NCBI GenBank assembly: GCA_015680685.1
Contig: MNCI01005810.1
Span: 936,017 to 978,465 of the forward strand
DNA: 42,449 bases
Direction of reading: 5' to 3'
Origin: Gnetum montanum
Lineage: Eukaryota > Streptophyta > Gnetopsida > Gnetales > Gnetaceae
In this document: piece after piece, positions 11,101-23,294 of the stretch
How the letters are laid out: every line of letters begins with the position of its first letter
Position numbering within the stretch: the stretch's first letter is position 1
Position numbers and translations under genes: made by a program
Notes under the pieces: generated by a model
Databases searched by the model: none
Told to the model about the DNA's origin: nothing
The model's input: only the letters and a program-made list of their open reading frames with translations

Positions 11101-14100
11101 GATAATTATACATTTAACAAATTTATATATGATTATGCGGTGTGGGCATGTGGGGCAGATAGTTCAAAGATTGAGCTTAGACATGTTATTTTGTCTATTT
11201 CCTGAAATTGTCCGATTTTGGTTACGAATTGTGCATTAGTATATATGCAATGTATGGGATGATGTGGACTTGTAGAATATGATATGTGGTGTTGATGAGA
11301 CTTGTATGATTGGAATATGATATTTGTGGGGCCTATTGGGGCATGAGCGTTTTTTTTGGGAATTCCAATATTATTTAAATATTAGTTTATTAATCAAACT
11401 TTGATTGCACCTAACTTGGATTCTAGGAGTCTGATTTAGATAAAACTAGTGTCGTTGGGATCATTTTGGAAAATACTTTCTAATCGTGGGTTTAGTTTTC
11501 TCTTTTGAGCATATATCATTTTGAAAGGTATTATAGTGGTCATTTGTCTGGAAGTACATGCCATTTGAGAAATATGGCAATGTTGTCATATCAAGGTCTT
11601 CATGTTGTTTTGTTGAATCATGGCATTGTTTTCATGGAATGATTGTAACTGTTAGGTATGGCTATGTGTGGTTATGCTTGTTTGAGTGTGTTGTGCTTAT
11701 AACACGTGTTGGCTTAAGTTAGCCGGAATGTGTACATGTTTTTGCGATGACACTTGTGATGGTCATTGGTGGGTTGTGCTAACATGAGGGTGTGGACCGA
11801 CTAGTGATGAGGCACCCTGGAGGTAGTATAGATTGAACCCCACTATGATGCATCGATGAGGCTCCTATCTCAAGCCTCATCTTGAGAGTGGGAGAGCATA
11901 GGTGTGTTTGTCCCTACAGTTGGTATGTGGCATAGGTGTGTTGATCCCTATTGCCAATCCTCTAGGAGGCTAGTGGTTGCGGGTCACAAGTTGACGGACC
12001 CTAGCATCGGTTGGATAAATAAAAGACTAATAAAAGACCTCTAGGCAATGGCTGTTATGAGTACTCATGGCAACGTTTCACATGCTACACTAAGCATGGA
12101 TATGCTAGTAACCACATGGGCTATGCATATGATAGTATCGATTTGCAAGTCACATTGATGATAATATGTGTTCTGATTGAATTATGATTGTGTGGATCAT
12201 GTGTATGATGATATGGGCATGACAGATAGTGTCGGACCATGGCTTTATCTATGATTGTATGATAGTAGGTTAGCATTATGGNAGTGTCGGACCATGGCTT
12301 TATCTATGATTGTATGATAGTAGGTTAGCATTATGGGTGCTATGGTGTGTGTTTTGAGCATGCGTAAGACTAACAGTTGTTGCAGGTTGCCTTGTACCCC
12401 ACTCCTCTCCTCTAGTGTAACACTTGTCGACCATCTAGCAAGGGAAGTGTAAAGGCTTCCCACTCAATTGTGTACTGACAGTACTGACTTTATTTAATTA
12501 CAGGCGAAAGGCATAGGAGCCTAGACAAGCACAAAGAGAGAGAGTAGAGGAGGGAAAAATCTTCAGTGCTTGGTTAATGTATATTTTCATGTCCAGTAGT
12601 GTGGACTAGAGAGCATTGTATGAAACTCTTTGTACTCTTATATAGATGATGATGATGTTCATGTGTGTTTTTTGTTTTGTATTTTAGTAGAGCAACGCCT
12701 AGTTTGCCCTATCTAGAGACATGCATTTTTTTTATCTATTGAAATGTATGTTTAGTTTTTGGTGTGGTCAGAAAGTTTTGTACCGTTTGTTGACCTTCCT
12801 TAATATCATGTATTCTACACATTATTGGTTTTTAGTTATCATGCTTCCGTTATAAGATCACTTGATCCTAGGCATCACCCTGCCCTAGCTAGAGCAGGGT
12901 GTTACACTTCTTATACAAGGGCCTTACTATGTTGTTAAAAGTTTTACCTTGTAAATCTTATATTTCTCATTTCTTGTTTTGTTCCAGTTTCAATTTTGCA
13001 TTTTGTTCATTGTTTTCAGGATTTTTCTGCAATCCTATTTTTTATGTCTTTTCTCACATGTTTTTCTGTCCATGTGCTCTGTTCTGCTGTTTTTCCAACA
13101 CGGTGGCATCAAAGCAAGGTTGAGGGCTTACTGGTTTTCTCAGTGGCAGGTTCTTTTATACAGGCTAGAGTAAGGTTCAATATTGCATAGATGCAATTTT
13201 GCAAAGAATAAACTTTCTAAAAGACCTGAAATAGGAGCTGTAGGAATTTCAGGTTGCAATGGTGCTATTTGCGACAATAGAGAAACAAGTAGAGGTAAAT
13301 TTGGAAGGATCTAGACATGGCTCTTGTTCAAAAATTTGATGGAAGTTTTTACATCCCTTGGAAGAGGAAGGTTGTAGATTTTTTGTACCAAAAGGAATGG
13401 AATACTATTTTGACTAGAAATCCTTCTTCCAGGATCAATGAAGATTTTTAGATATACTAAGAGCAACAATCAACATTGGCTTTTCTCAGAACATTGGATT
13501 CAAGGTTTCAAGCTACTAAATCCTGTAATAGGGTTTTTCTCCGTAGGAAACTACACTGGCTTGAAATGCAAGATGCTAAAACACTTTGAAATTTTGGCAA
13601 AATTAATGCTGCACTTGTAGATCTAAAAGAGGTGAGTCACAAGCTTTCAAGTAATGAACACTCATTGGTGTTGTTGGGAGCATTACCAGGGAGCTTGGGT
13701 CATGCAGTAATAGCAATCAGAGTCGCATTTTTTTCTCCAAAAAATTCCACACAATCAAAAGCACAGTTTATATGAACTTACGAACAATTCTTTCCAATCT
13801 TCTATAAATTCAAGAGTTTGCAACATTGGCATTCATAGAATGTAAGAAGTGCGTTATTCTTAGAGTGAAGAAACTTCATCAAGAAGTCAAATACTGGTTA
13901 CAAAGAACAATTAAAAAAATACCAAGTCATTGGAAATTTGGTTATAAAGAAAGACCGTAAATTTTCCCCTACTAGAGTTGTATCTAAAGTACAAGTGGGA
14001 ATTAAATTTTGACATCTATTGTGTTCTCTGACCATCTAAATATGGATGTTGTATAGTTTGGAATGTCTTTTTGTGGTGTTTCTAGGTTTATGCTTACTGC

Positions 14101-17100
14101 AAGAAGAAAGGCAAATTTGTTGACACTGAAGAATGATCCATAAAAATTCACTATTTTGGATCTCTCTTGCATAGGCATAAAATTGTCTATTTGTTTATTT
14201 CTACAAGTTGATCCAGGGTCTCAGTTTTGCAAGGTTTCTCCTTTAATCTCTCTCGTTTTAGCTATCCCTTTAATCAAGCATTCTAACGCTTCAACCACAT
14301 CTCTTTAACATATTAGCTGAAATAATATTTTCTTTTGCCCCACCATATATCAAGACATCTACTTTGTTTTTAAATAATCCTTGCTCTGGTGCTAAGAAAT
14401 AACTACCTAGCTTCCTTCCCCTGGACAGTACTCTCATCACAAAAGGATTCTACATGCTCTAACTCAAGAATTAAGCTAAAAAATATCTTCTATGTTCAGA
14501 AGAAAGTTGTCAATGCTAACCAAAAAGATTCTAAAGATTCTTCCTTCTGGGTCATGATGGGTCATATCTGCCTCAAGTTCTTGGCATTGATAACCTGCAA
14601 TTTCATGGCTGGACAAACGACCAGGTGCCTAAACTTGGTATGACTGAAAAATATCCTTGTGGACCACCTCTGCCTTCCTGTTGAAGGTGGTAACATCTAC
14701 CCCTACGTCTCACGTTCTTTATTTGTTTGTTTCGCCTTTCTTTAAGCTGCCCTGGCTCGAGAGCAAGATCATAACCCTCAGCAAGATTTTGATGCACGTG
14801 ACATCCTATTGGACCTTCAAGTTAACTCATCAAGCCACTTAGTAGCTAGAACTTCTGTTAATTTGCACTTTGTAACAGACACCTTTATGTGATTCAACAG
14901 ATATCCTGCACTTGAAAATGCAGCTGGGGCACTCAAATCATTAGAAAAAAAAATGCCCACTCAATAACATTAAATGCAGACACCTCCACACATGGTCCTC
15001 ATGACACATTCCTTAAATACACATGTAAGCTTCTCTTCATGATCAATCGATTTGGTAGCTATTTATGCTGCTTTGGAAATCTCAACATCAATTTGGTTCT
15101 CATTTCTAACCAATCTGCTACCACGTGAAGATGCCCTAGAACCAACTCCTGCAAAGCGATTTACTCGTACTTCCAGAGTAAGCTTCGTCATCCATTGGCT
15201 GCTTTCATGTGTATCTCAAACAGCTTCATGCAACAGATTTCGGCTTCCTAATTGCACATCCCCACAAAACATTAAAATACAAAGTCTGATCCTCAACCGT
15301 ATAATTCAAGTTTAAATGTCATAGACCTCCACAACAACGATATATTGTAGGAGAAAAGTTTTTAGGAATCACTGGAGACCGGGGGGAAAAAAAGACATCA
15401 AAATGCTCAATACAACATATACCTTAACCTGAAAATGTTCTCTCTGGGATATAGTAATTCAGAAAAATTGTGTAGTTCTCATCTCCAACATTCACCTAAC
15501 AAAAATTTTAAGAAAATCTAATAAATTTGAAGAAAGCTTTGTTGTATTTTCAAACATGTATTGTTCTGAAGACGTTATATTAAACTTTTTAATCAGTGGA
15601 AACAAAGATCTTACTTCCAAAAATGATCTGGATATGGCTGTAGTGTTCAAGTAGGCCACATCAGACAGATGGTTTGTTAACCATTTGTTAACCATCATAA
15701 AAAGTATGACCAAAAGAATAGTAAACAAGTTATCGCAGATACATAACATATGCATAATCACATCTTTCATTGTGCTTCATAAGCACATTTGTTGAGACAG
15801 TTGTGCATAAGCAAAGAGATTGCTTATTATCAAGCCTGATTTCTATGTGTGTGTTTTGTTTATACTTCGCTGATTCAATTCTTTAGAAGTGTCTCCTCAA
15901 ACAAGCAAGACCATTTTCAAAACATCCTAGCACACAAAAATAACATGCTACGTGACAGTTCAGCCTACATACTTTGAAACAATGCAAAATAGATTTATTC
16001 AACCTTAAAAACATGACAATATGATCTTTCAAAATGGGTACATATTTTCCATACTTGAACAGTGCTATGAGCAATCCTTAAGCAAAAAGCCCTTACAGCT
16101 AGTCACTATCAACTTTAATTAACTGTAAGATGAAAACAAACTAAACAACAATTAACATGCGTTAACTAATGAAAAATGGGAAAAATGCAAAAAATCTAAT
16201 CCAAGCAAGCAAACACAATAATTTTGTTTCCCCATAGTCACATTGTGTGGGTGATTGTTGGAGTCGATAGTAATGACAACATTATTAGCCCCTAGATTTT
16301 CTAGAAGTTTCTATGCAATTGAAGAATAGTCCAGGTTCAATGAACCTTGGGTTAACTTATAAACAACCACATGTAAATGTTGAGATGGAAAATAATGGAA
16401 TTAATTACCCAAGTGTCTGCCCCAGTTTAGTCGGGGATCAGGACTTACCTTCAGTTTCTCACCTTCCATTCTAACTTCAGCTTTGTGGTTTTTTTGTTTC
16501 CACTGCAATATTATTCATTTCCAATTGCAAAATCTGTTATAGTTGATGGGCCCTGACATGTTTCTGTTGTTGAGAAGCAGCAATCCATTAGTGTTATTTG
16601 TTTCTGTTCCTATTGCTGAATTGTATCAAATTTATTGTGCAACATTCCTTTTGCAATGTGAATATTTGTAGGCAGATCAGCAAATTCTTAACATAATGTG
16701 AAATGTTTCCAGCAGCAGATTTCTTCCATCCCTTCTTATAGTCATCTTTGGTTATCAAGCTTGTCTGCAGAGTTTGCTTCTGTTGTCGAGAAGCAGCATT
16801 CCGTTGTAATGTTTGTACTGCCGTATTATGGTTATGAACATGACCTTATTCACAGCCATTTTTGCAATTGGGATTTTGCAATGAACTAAATAAAGCTTAC
16901 CAAGTTTGATAATGAATGCCTCTAGTTAACATGCTTTGGTAATTTTCATCATGCACCTTGCTTCAGCTTCTTATTAAAAGCAGGAAAACAAATTCTCTAA
17001 CTACACTATGTTCTATACATGCAAGGTAACTGTCAGTTACAACAGTTTCCCTTTGATATGTATTCATTCTAAAATACCTGCAAGCTAACTAAAGACAAAT

Positions 17101-20100
17101 GCCTTTCAATACTTCCACTTGCTTAGAAATCTATTGAATGATGACAGTAATGAATTGAATTTTCAATATAACTATTCAACCATTTTCAACAATATCACAT
17201 GAACAACCTTCTCTAACATTCTACTTGAAACACATGCTAGTGGCAATGTTTCAACAAAGGGAAACTGTCTTCCACATTTAACATAATAAAGTAAGCAAAA
17301 AAATTAAAAATAAAACAAACCAACATACAGGTCAAATCATAATTGATTTTCCATTAAATCCATGTGAGATTTTACTCAGTTAAGCACTTCTACATGGGTT
17401 TTCAAAGAGTGTGACAAATCAAGGCAGCAAGTAAAAGCAATAAAAACTGAAAAACATGCACCAAAATTGAAAAAAAATAAACTCACGCTTTTAGAAAGCA
17501 TAATATTATCTTCCATTACAAATTTTCTTTTAAAACAAATACAGCCTCTTAACTCCTCTCTCATACATTCATTTCTTGCTTTACATAAATGCCTTCCGTC
17601 TATAAATGACACGGAAAAAAAATGGGATTCACTAACCTTGCACAGATTTTGTAAGCTTGGGGTGTAGCCAACTGGCCTATTATTTATTCGAAAGATAAAT
17701 GCAGTGTCAATAACTCTTGCATGCTCTACACGTAAAACTGCAGAAGAAACATAGAACATCAGTTAACAGGCTTGCCTGAGAAAAACCAAAATATAAAATC
17801 ACTATTATCTGATATCATGCTGAACTACTTTAGGTTATCTGTCAAATATGAAAGCCAGCCAACCTATGTATGTGACTATAAGAAAAACGAAATACATTTT
17901 ACAAATGATGTCCATAAGCTACATATAACAAGACAACAGCTACTTAAGCAAGGCGGTCAGGTGCTTACCTTTTAAGTCATTATATAAACTATGACCAACT
18001 AAAATTGTAGTTGGTTTTAGGAGTCCCTTCAGCATTTTCTGCAACATTAGGTCATTCACTAGTTCACATAAGCACAAAATCTTGGAAAATATAAAATAAA
18101 TAGAAAATAGCCACAGAATAATTCCAAAGAAATGAAAATATTGTCATACTAGCAGACAACCTGCACATCCTTTAGAGTGCAGTGAACACCCGTTAAATCC
18201 CTAGCTGTTATCCCAGTTATATGTGTAACAAAATCAACAACATGTTTCAAAGGTCTCACAAGCGTATCAATGAGGACCTGTATGTCAAAAAAAGCCAAGG
18301 CCATTAACAAATTTTCGAGGCATTAAACAACTTAAATACTGAAAAAATAGAGTAATGGTACCTTTTTATTTTGATCTACTGCACAGACTTTTATCAATTC
18401 TGGGGTTCCATCATTGCAACGCCCCATCTCACAATCTATGGCTATGATGTTATCTTCATTCTCAGGTTTACCAAGTTTTGTTATTAGCCAACCCTGAAAA
18501 AGATACTCAGATATGTAACGGCTGAATGTTAAAATAGTGAACATACAAAAATGCTAACACAGTTGACACAAGATAACAAAGTCACTCAGCTATTGAAAGG
18601 CTTCAGATAAATGAAAAAGCTTGCATGAAAAACCCCTCCATCTGTTTGTCTATATTTCAAAGTCATCATGTCATTAATTTTCAAATATACCAGCTGGTGA
18701 CACAGCAAAAACAATCATTGTCAAATCATTCACTTACCTTAATGGGTTATCCCATGTTGTTAGGGTTAAGACACAATGATAATGATGCATTATTAACTTT
18801 TAAAACAATACTTGCTCTTTGGCTACCAATCCAATGGCTACTGAAGAATATTGATGAAAACTGATAGTGCAAAGCACATTTCCTTTTATCTGGGTGTCCA
18901 TTGCTAATTCCAAGTCTAGTGGACTGAAGGTGTTGATTTGATAGAAGTGTTATATCAGCTGTGTTTTTAAAGGGGATAGCATACTAGCATTAGTATGCAT
19001 TAATCCAGTTTGTCATTATACAAAATACATCAAGCTTCATTGTACACATTGCAGATCATCATAAATGTGCATGGCATTTGACTCGAGGAGCCAGTGTTTT
19101 TTTAAAATTTTTTACACTTTTCAAACAAGTAAAAAGATATGATATTAATAAAATAAACTTTGAAGGAATTCGATTTTTCTTGTGATTTTAAGCAGAAACC
19201 AAGATGATAGGATCAAATTTCTAATGAAACCATCAACAATCTAGTACTAACTTTGGAAATAAACATTATAATTGTGTAAAGCTCAAATATTTAGAAAATC
19301 ATGTCCCATTTTCACATTCTCTTTTCAATTTTTTATTCCTAACTACCATACTCTATCTACATTAATTTCTGTCTCTTCAAAAGTTCTTCAAATTTGTTCC
19401 TTCTAGCTTTGAATGATGATGTGATAGCAAAGCACTCCAAATTTTACTAATGCACTGAGTTCCACCAATCCAAGTCAAAGCTACTACAAAATCCTGTAAA
19501 AATTCTAGCATCATAAAATGTTAATTTGTAGTTTTCTAAATTGTGTTCCAAATATAGAGACCATCATTTGGAGTGGTGGTAAAGTGTTTGTTTCTCAAGT
19601 TAGAAGATGTGGGTTCAGCTCCAGGTGTAGCCACATTCAAAAGAGGTTACACTTTCGCTCATCCACTTACTTGCCTTCAATCCCACTTGGTGGGATGAGC
19701 ATTGAAGCTTCGAGTGATGACCCTTTTTAATCCATTTGTTCAAAATATACACAATTGCAAGGTAGTGCAAAAAGATATGATTGCCATCTTCATAAGCAAA
19801 CATCATCTATTAACCATAATCCATCCTTGCTTCAACAAATTATAAATTGTTAAAATTTTAACTTTTCATGTCAATTTAAAAAAACGCATGAACTCTAGGG
19901 ATAAGCCCATCTTTCTTCTTACAAATAGTTTTTTTATCTACTTGACCTATGTGTAAATTACCATAAGTTTCTCCAACTTTGTGTGAATGTTTATTTTTCC
20001 CTGCCCAAGCCTCCCCATCTTGAGATTTCATGCAGTGACTTTTTATCAATGAATGTACTTTTTTAGGTCCAGACCATATTGCGAAAGTACCAATAATATG

Positions 20101-23100
20101 CAGGGCTTCTAGAGAATCTTCTGTGTGGTTCAAATATTTAGCCTTCATCACTTTAGACCACATGACATCTGCATTCATAATTCTCCAAGATAATTTTCCC
20201 AAAAAGCCATATACAAAGAGTGTAATTTTTTAAGTATAACTGCACCATGTTCCCATGGATAATAAACTGTATCCCAATCAAACAAATGAATATCTTTGCC
20301 TTCTTCTGAATCCTGCCAAAATAAATCACATTCTAATTTTTATAGTCTCTTAATTACCTCCTTTGGGGTCTAAGGACATGACATTGAATATAGTGATACA
20401 GATTACAGATAACTATGAAATAATTGCAATCTTTCAATAATGGTAAGAAGCTTTCCTTGCCAACTAGCTAATCTCTCAGCCATCCTCTCTAGAACCCCAA
20501 TCCACAATTTTAACTTATTGTTCCCAGAAATAAAGGTAGATCCAAATATTAGATTGGAAGACTAGCCTACTCACATTTTAACATATTTATAATATTTTAC
20601 TTTCTAATTCTTGAGAGATAAGAAGAAAACACAATGTTTTTATCAAAATTAGCTTTTAATCTTGGAACTTGGGAAAATTTGTCTCAGTTTCTAGAAAGAT
20701 AAAAATGTCATCAACAAACTGCATGTGTATAAAATCAAACAAACCATAAGCTGGCATAATTCCGTTAGTCTCTCCCTTGTTAGCTGTGTCTTTAATCAAA
20801 CATCCTAAACCTTCAAAAACCATAACAAAAAGAAACAATAATATACTATCCCCTTGTCTTAGCCCATTCCTACTATAAAATCTTTCTTGCTCTTCCCCCA
20901 TTAAGCAGCACTGAAAATGCAGCAGTAGCATAACACTCTTTAAGCATTGAACACCAATAATCAGGAAATCCAAATTTATGTAATATGACATTCAAAATAT
21001 CCATGAGACATGATTGTAAGCTTTGCTTAAATAATGGTTTCCATGAAAAGCAAACATGTTGTTTTTCCTTAAATTATAAATGATTATTTAATTTGATCCA
21101 GTTTCTTTTTGTAACTAATGCCATGGTCATGCTGAGCTACAATGGTATTTCCTTTGCATAGAAGAAGTTTGCTTTTGAAATTAGCCTATTGAATGTTCCA
21201 AGTGCTCATCTTTAAAAACGTTTGCTTTAGATTTTTCAAATTCTACAACTCAAATTAACAACAATCAGTCATCATTTTGAAACAGTTTATTTGCAAAGTT
21301 AGAACAGTTGTATTTCATGGTTCAGATAAATGTCACACACACATTGTATAAACTCTACGTAATAGATATGTAACTATGATATATCAGAACAAGAAGATTC
21401 AAAATGCTGAATAAAATATGGGAAAGAGTTATTGTATCAGATAACAAACCTCATTATAAGAAGGAAATGTGTAGAACTTTCTGAATCTTGGATCATTGTA
21501 AGTTAGGCGTACCAGTTCCTGCTTTCGCATAATTACCACACCAGTAATTTGATTAATAATGCAAAGAGATAAAGAACTAATGCATCTGAAAAAATAAGGC
21601 TTAAAAAATGTATGTTCACTGCTCAAAGGAACATACCAATGCAGGTGAATGCCCCAAGTATTTATCTATTTTTGCTAGCTGGAGTCTCCGTTTCTTCCAC
21701 TTCTTCATACGAACAGCCATCTAGACAAGTATTCATGTTTCATTAATTAATGTGATCATGTAAACATAATTCCACATAAAATGCTCTGATCAAATAACTT
21801 ATATTATACTATAATTCAAAATGCAAGGCATGAAATTATGCACCTGAATATCTTTTTCAGCAACAAATGTTTTTACAAAATCTGCAAGAGTATCCCAGGA
21901 ATACAACGAAGGATCAGTGCTTTTGGAATTTGCTGAAAATTGAGATTTTAAGAAGCTCTTCCAGCCTCCTTTAGAACCTATTACTTCACGTGCTTGTGCC
22001 ATTTTGACTATATTAACAAGAATCTGCAAAGAAATTTGGTTTCAATAAGAAAGCAACCAGTCTCAGTAGATAACTTAATTCCAAACCTTAATAATGTGAA
22101 AAGAAATTTACATGCTTTATAAGATTAACTGGTATGAAGACAACACAACAACATATAGCAGCTAACTCTGAACTCCGTAGGAAAATAATGAAACTTTTAA
22201 ATTCAATGAGAAGATAGTTATATCTACAATTGAATATGGAAGAAAGTTGGTACTCTTATTTTAAGAAAATATGTAAAAGATTTACCAGTATGCCACATAG
22301 TAAAGGCTATGGTAGTATAGCACAAGCGGTGTATTTTCTGGCTTATTGGGATATTAAGAACATGTAAGTATGTGAAGTCCTGGATTATACATGGTCTGAG
22401 ACTTATAGTGTTTACAAAATGTAGACTTCAAAATGGCTCCAAGTATTACGTAAAGTCATTCAAAATATAAAACAAAACACAATTTATTTGAAAATATCAA
22501 GTATAATTGCCATAAATAACCAATAAATCGCATAAATAACTTTTGAATTTTCATTACGAAAAAAAAGGGATGGATACAAGCATCTTCATAAGAAGAATGG
22601 AGTCAGGAAAAAAAAAACATGATACGCTGCACAAATTGTGATGAAACTACCATGCAAAACCCATTAAGAAGGTCGGCAGAATTGGGCAAAGTAAACAATC
22701 GTTAAGACCTGATGAAAGCAAGCTACCATTGAAACTGGACAACAATGAAGTGAGCAAAAGGTAAATGTATATGGCTTAACAGAAGCTAAAAGGAAAAAAG
22801 CAAGGGCCTTTGCAACGAGACGAACAAGAGAAGACAACGTATGTTAAGCCATAATATTCTAAACCCAACAAGAACCAATAGATGATGAACATACAGAAAC
22901 AAGCATTTACAAAAATTGCATCAGAATGATAAAAATACGTATATTTAAAAAACATTAAAAAGCAGAGATAAAAGTGCGTACACCATGATCAGTTTCGCTG
23001 AATACTGGAGCTTTCACAGGTTTGCTGTTCTGCAGAACATAGCAGCGACATTCATTTATTTGTGATTATACACAATGTACGAGAGCAGACAGCAACAACA

Positions 23101-23294
23101 GTGATCCTAAGCAAGGTAACTTGTAAATTATAATAGTCCTCCATGCTATAGAGCATAGAATTAGATTTGCGACGTACCATTTGAGATGATCCATGGCCGT
23201 TATCTTCCGAACCAATGTTAATCATGATATCCTCCACATCACCATATATATTATTAGTCATGGTATACGTCTCGGATTTGTTCGCCGCTGTCAT
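8109..23294 (-). CDS. SDN: Small-RNA-degrading nuclease-like DEDDh 3'-5' exonuclease with RRM (13 coding exons)
   Basis: Member of the plant SDN family, 3'-5' exonucleases that trim small RNAs (family knowledge). Exons in transcript order: 23294-23178, 23029-22982, 22023-21844, 21720-21637, 21518-21450, 18493-18362, 18277-18161, 18038-17969, 17737-17637, 10249-10115, 10018-9917, 9824-9720, 8477-8109. The frame is unbroken over 542 codons plus stop. An N-terminal helical region (56-166) includes GGWKSFL and LVRLTYNDPRFRKFYTFPSY. ExoI is AIDCEMG (D186, E188), ExoII is VGHSLYNDLKVL (D270), and ExoIII is HNCLDDA (H320, D325), so the DEDDh set is complete. Residues 356-420 look like an RRM (KLLIHRIP, TTVVFKTTEEA). 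The C-terminus has KKVP/YVRKM-like family sequence and a coiled coil (KEKDAEIRELQQRV). I chose the ATG at 23294 because upstream in-frame sequence lacks an ATG; a missed 5' exon is possible. Closest to SDN5/REXO5-like forms by length and RRM, which I infer only. Confidence 0.9.
8478..9719. other. Last intron of the SDN-like gene, nothing recognised
   Basis: A very AT-rich intron of about 1.24 kb with no repeat family or coding resemblance I can identify. The small frames on the minus strand here lack family features. Confidence 0.5.
11130..12906 (+). mobile_element. LTR-like remnant ending GGGTGTTACA, probably Ty3/gypsy type
   Basis: The segment differs in texture (GT-rich, low-A) from the surrounding intron and ends at 12906 in GGGTGTTACA. 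That is the classic right end of plant LTRs whose left end is TGTAACACCC. An inverted CCCTGC...GCAGGG pair lies just before it (about 12878-12899). No matching TGTAACACCC left end was found, so the 5' part is missing or diverged and the left boundary is approximate. It abuts a Copia LTR remnant, which suggests nesting. An N-flanked 54-bp duplication inside it is treated separately as an assembly artefact. Confidence 0.5.
12228..12336. other. N-flanked exact 54-bp duplication (assembly join)
   Basis: Positions 12228-12281 and 12283-12336 are identical and separated by a single N at 12282. This is the signature of two overlapping contig ends joined across a one-base gap, not of biological duplication. 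Confidence 0.85.
12907..13115 (+). mobile_element. Copia LTR end and primer-binding site remnant
   Basis: T-rich sequence resembling the 3' part of a Copia LTR ends in TTTCCAACA at 13100. Next comes CGG and TGGCATCAAAGC (13104-13115), a near match to TGGTATCAGAGC, the initiator-tRNA-Met primer-binding site typical of plant Copia elements. The gag-like sequence downstream on the same strand supports this. Confidence 0.6.
13305..13745 (+). pseudogene. gag: Decayed Copia gag
   Basis: Downstream of the Copia-like primer-binding site, the plus strand translates in pieces to recognisable Copia gag. KFDGSFYIPWKRKVVDFL matches the FDGxNFxxWKxxM start of the family, and at about 13617-13710 DLKEVSHKLSSNEHSLVLLG followed by ALPGSL matches the UBN2-type gag region (…LLxSLP.S). 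Stops and frame changes separate the pieces. Sequence to about 14.9 kb may belong to the same element, but I could not identify protease, integrase or RT in it. Confidence 0.6.
16540..16860. repeat. Two diverged tandem copies, about 215 bp apart
   Basis: The phrases TGTTGTTGAGAAGCAGCAAT (about 16565) and CTGTTGTCGAGAAGCAGCAT (about 16781) are followed by similar CCATTAGTG/CCGTTGTAA and TTTGT words. They indicate an old local duplication inside the 7.4-kb intron. No coding potential is recognised. Confidence 0.4.
19571..19730 (+). mobile_element. tRNA-derived SINE-like element
   Basis: It has an internal RNA polymerase III promoter pattern: A-box-like TGGTAAAGTGT (from 19577) and B-box-like GGTTCAGCTCC (19612-19622), about 35 bp apart as in tRNA genes. 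There is no tRNA fold or CCA-ready acceptor stem, so this is a SINE head, not a tRNA gene. A second partial copy at 6768-6815 supports a dispersed family. The right end is approximate. Confidence 0.6.
19870..21000 (-). pseudogene. L1-type LINE ORF2 fragment (RT and C-terminal region), decayed
   Basis: Minus-strand translation gives plant L1 reverse-transcriptase motifs in the right order. At 20656-20991: RNGLRQGDSILLFLFVMVFE, then FVDDIFIF in place of the FADD catalytic box. At about 20220-20320: SEEGKDIHLFDWDTV, matching the L1 SxxKRKIHLxxWDxVC region. At 19876-20202: KLSWRIMNADVMWSKVMKAK. Frames are broken by stops and shifts. The 5' part of the element (endonuclease) is absent, as expected for 5'-truncated LINEs. 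It sits in the same orientation as the host gene. Confidence 0.8.
22024..22981. other. Second intron of the SDN-like gene, nothing recognised
   Basis: AT-rich intron of about 960 bp with no repeats or coding segments I can identify. Confidence 0.5.

Larger units (their letters stand above)
10250..17636. other. 7.4-kb intron of the SDN-like gene, retroelement-filled
   Basis: The intron separates the LQNLCK exon from the exon carrying the HNCLDDA catalytic motif. It holds the LTR remnant at about 11.1-12.9 kb and the Copia remnant at about 12.9-14.0 kb, listed separately. 10.25-11.1 kb and 14.9-16.4 kb show no element I can name. 16.5-16.9 kb contains two diverged copies of a phrase around TTGTTGAGAAGCAGCA. 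Both flanking splice sites (TGCAAG|GTTAGT and ATTAATCAG|GTTG) are intact. Confidence 0.75.
18494..21449. other. 3-kb intron of the SDN-like gene carrying a SINE and a LINE fragment
   Basis: The intron lies between the FPSYNE exon and the exon encoding ExoI (AIDCEMG). 18.6-19.5 kb shows nothing recognisable. A tRNA-derived SINE occupies about 19571-19730 and an L1-type LINE fragment about 19870-21000. Confidence 0.75.

Noticed and set aside
14389-14842. Plus-strand ORFs of 60-84 codons as host genes in the large intron
   Set aside because: No family features, many nearby stops, and position just after a Copia gag remnant; more likely eroded element or intron sequence.
19571-19645. A tRNA gene
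   Set aside because: A- and B-box-like words are present but no cloverleaf or acceptor pairing is visible; the extension and second copy fit a SINE.
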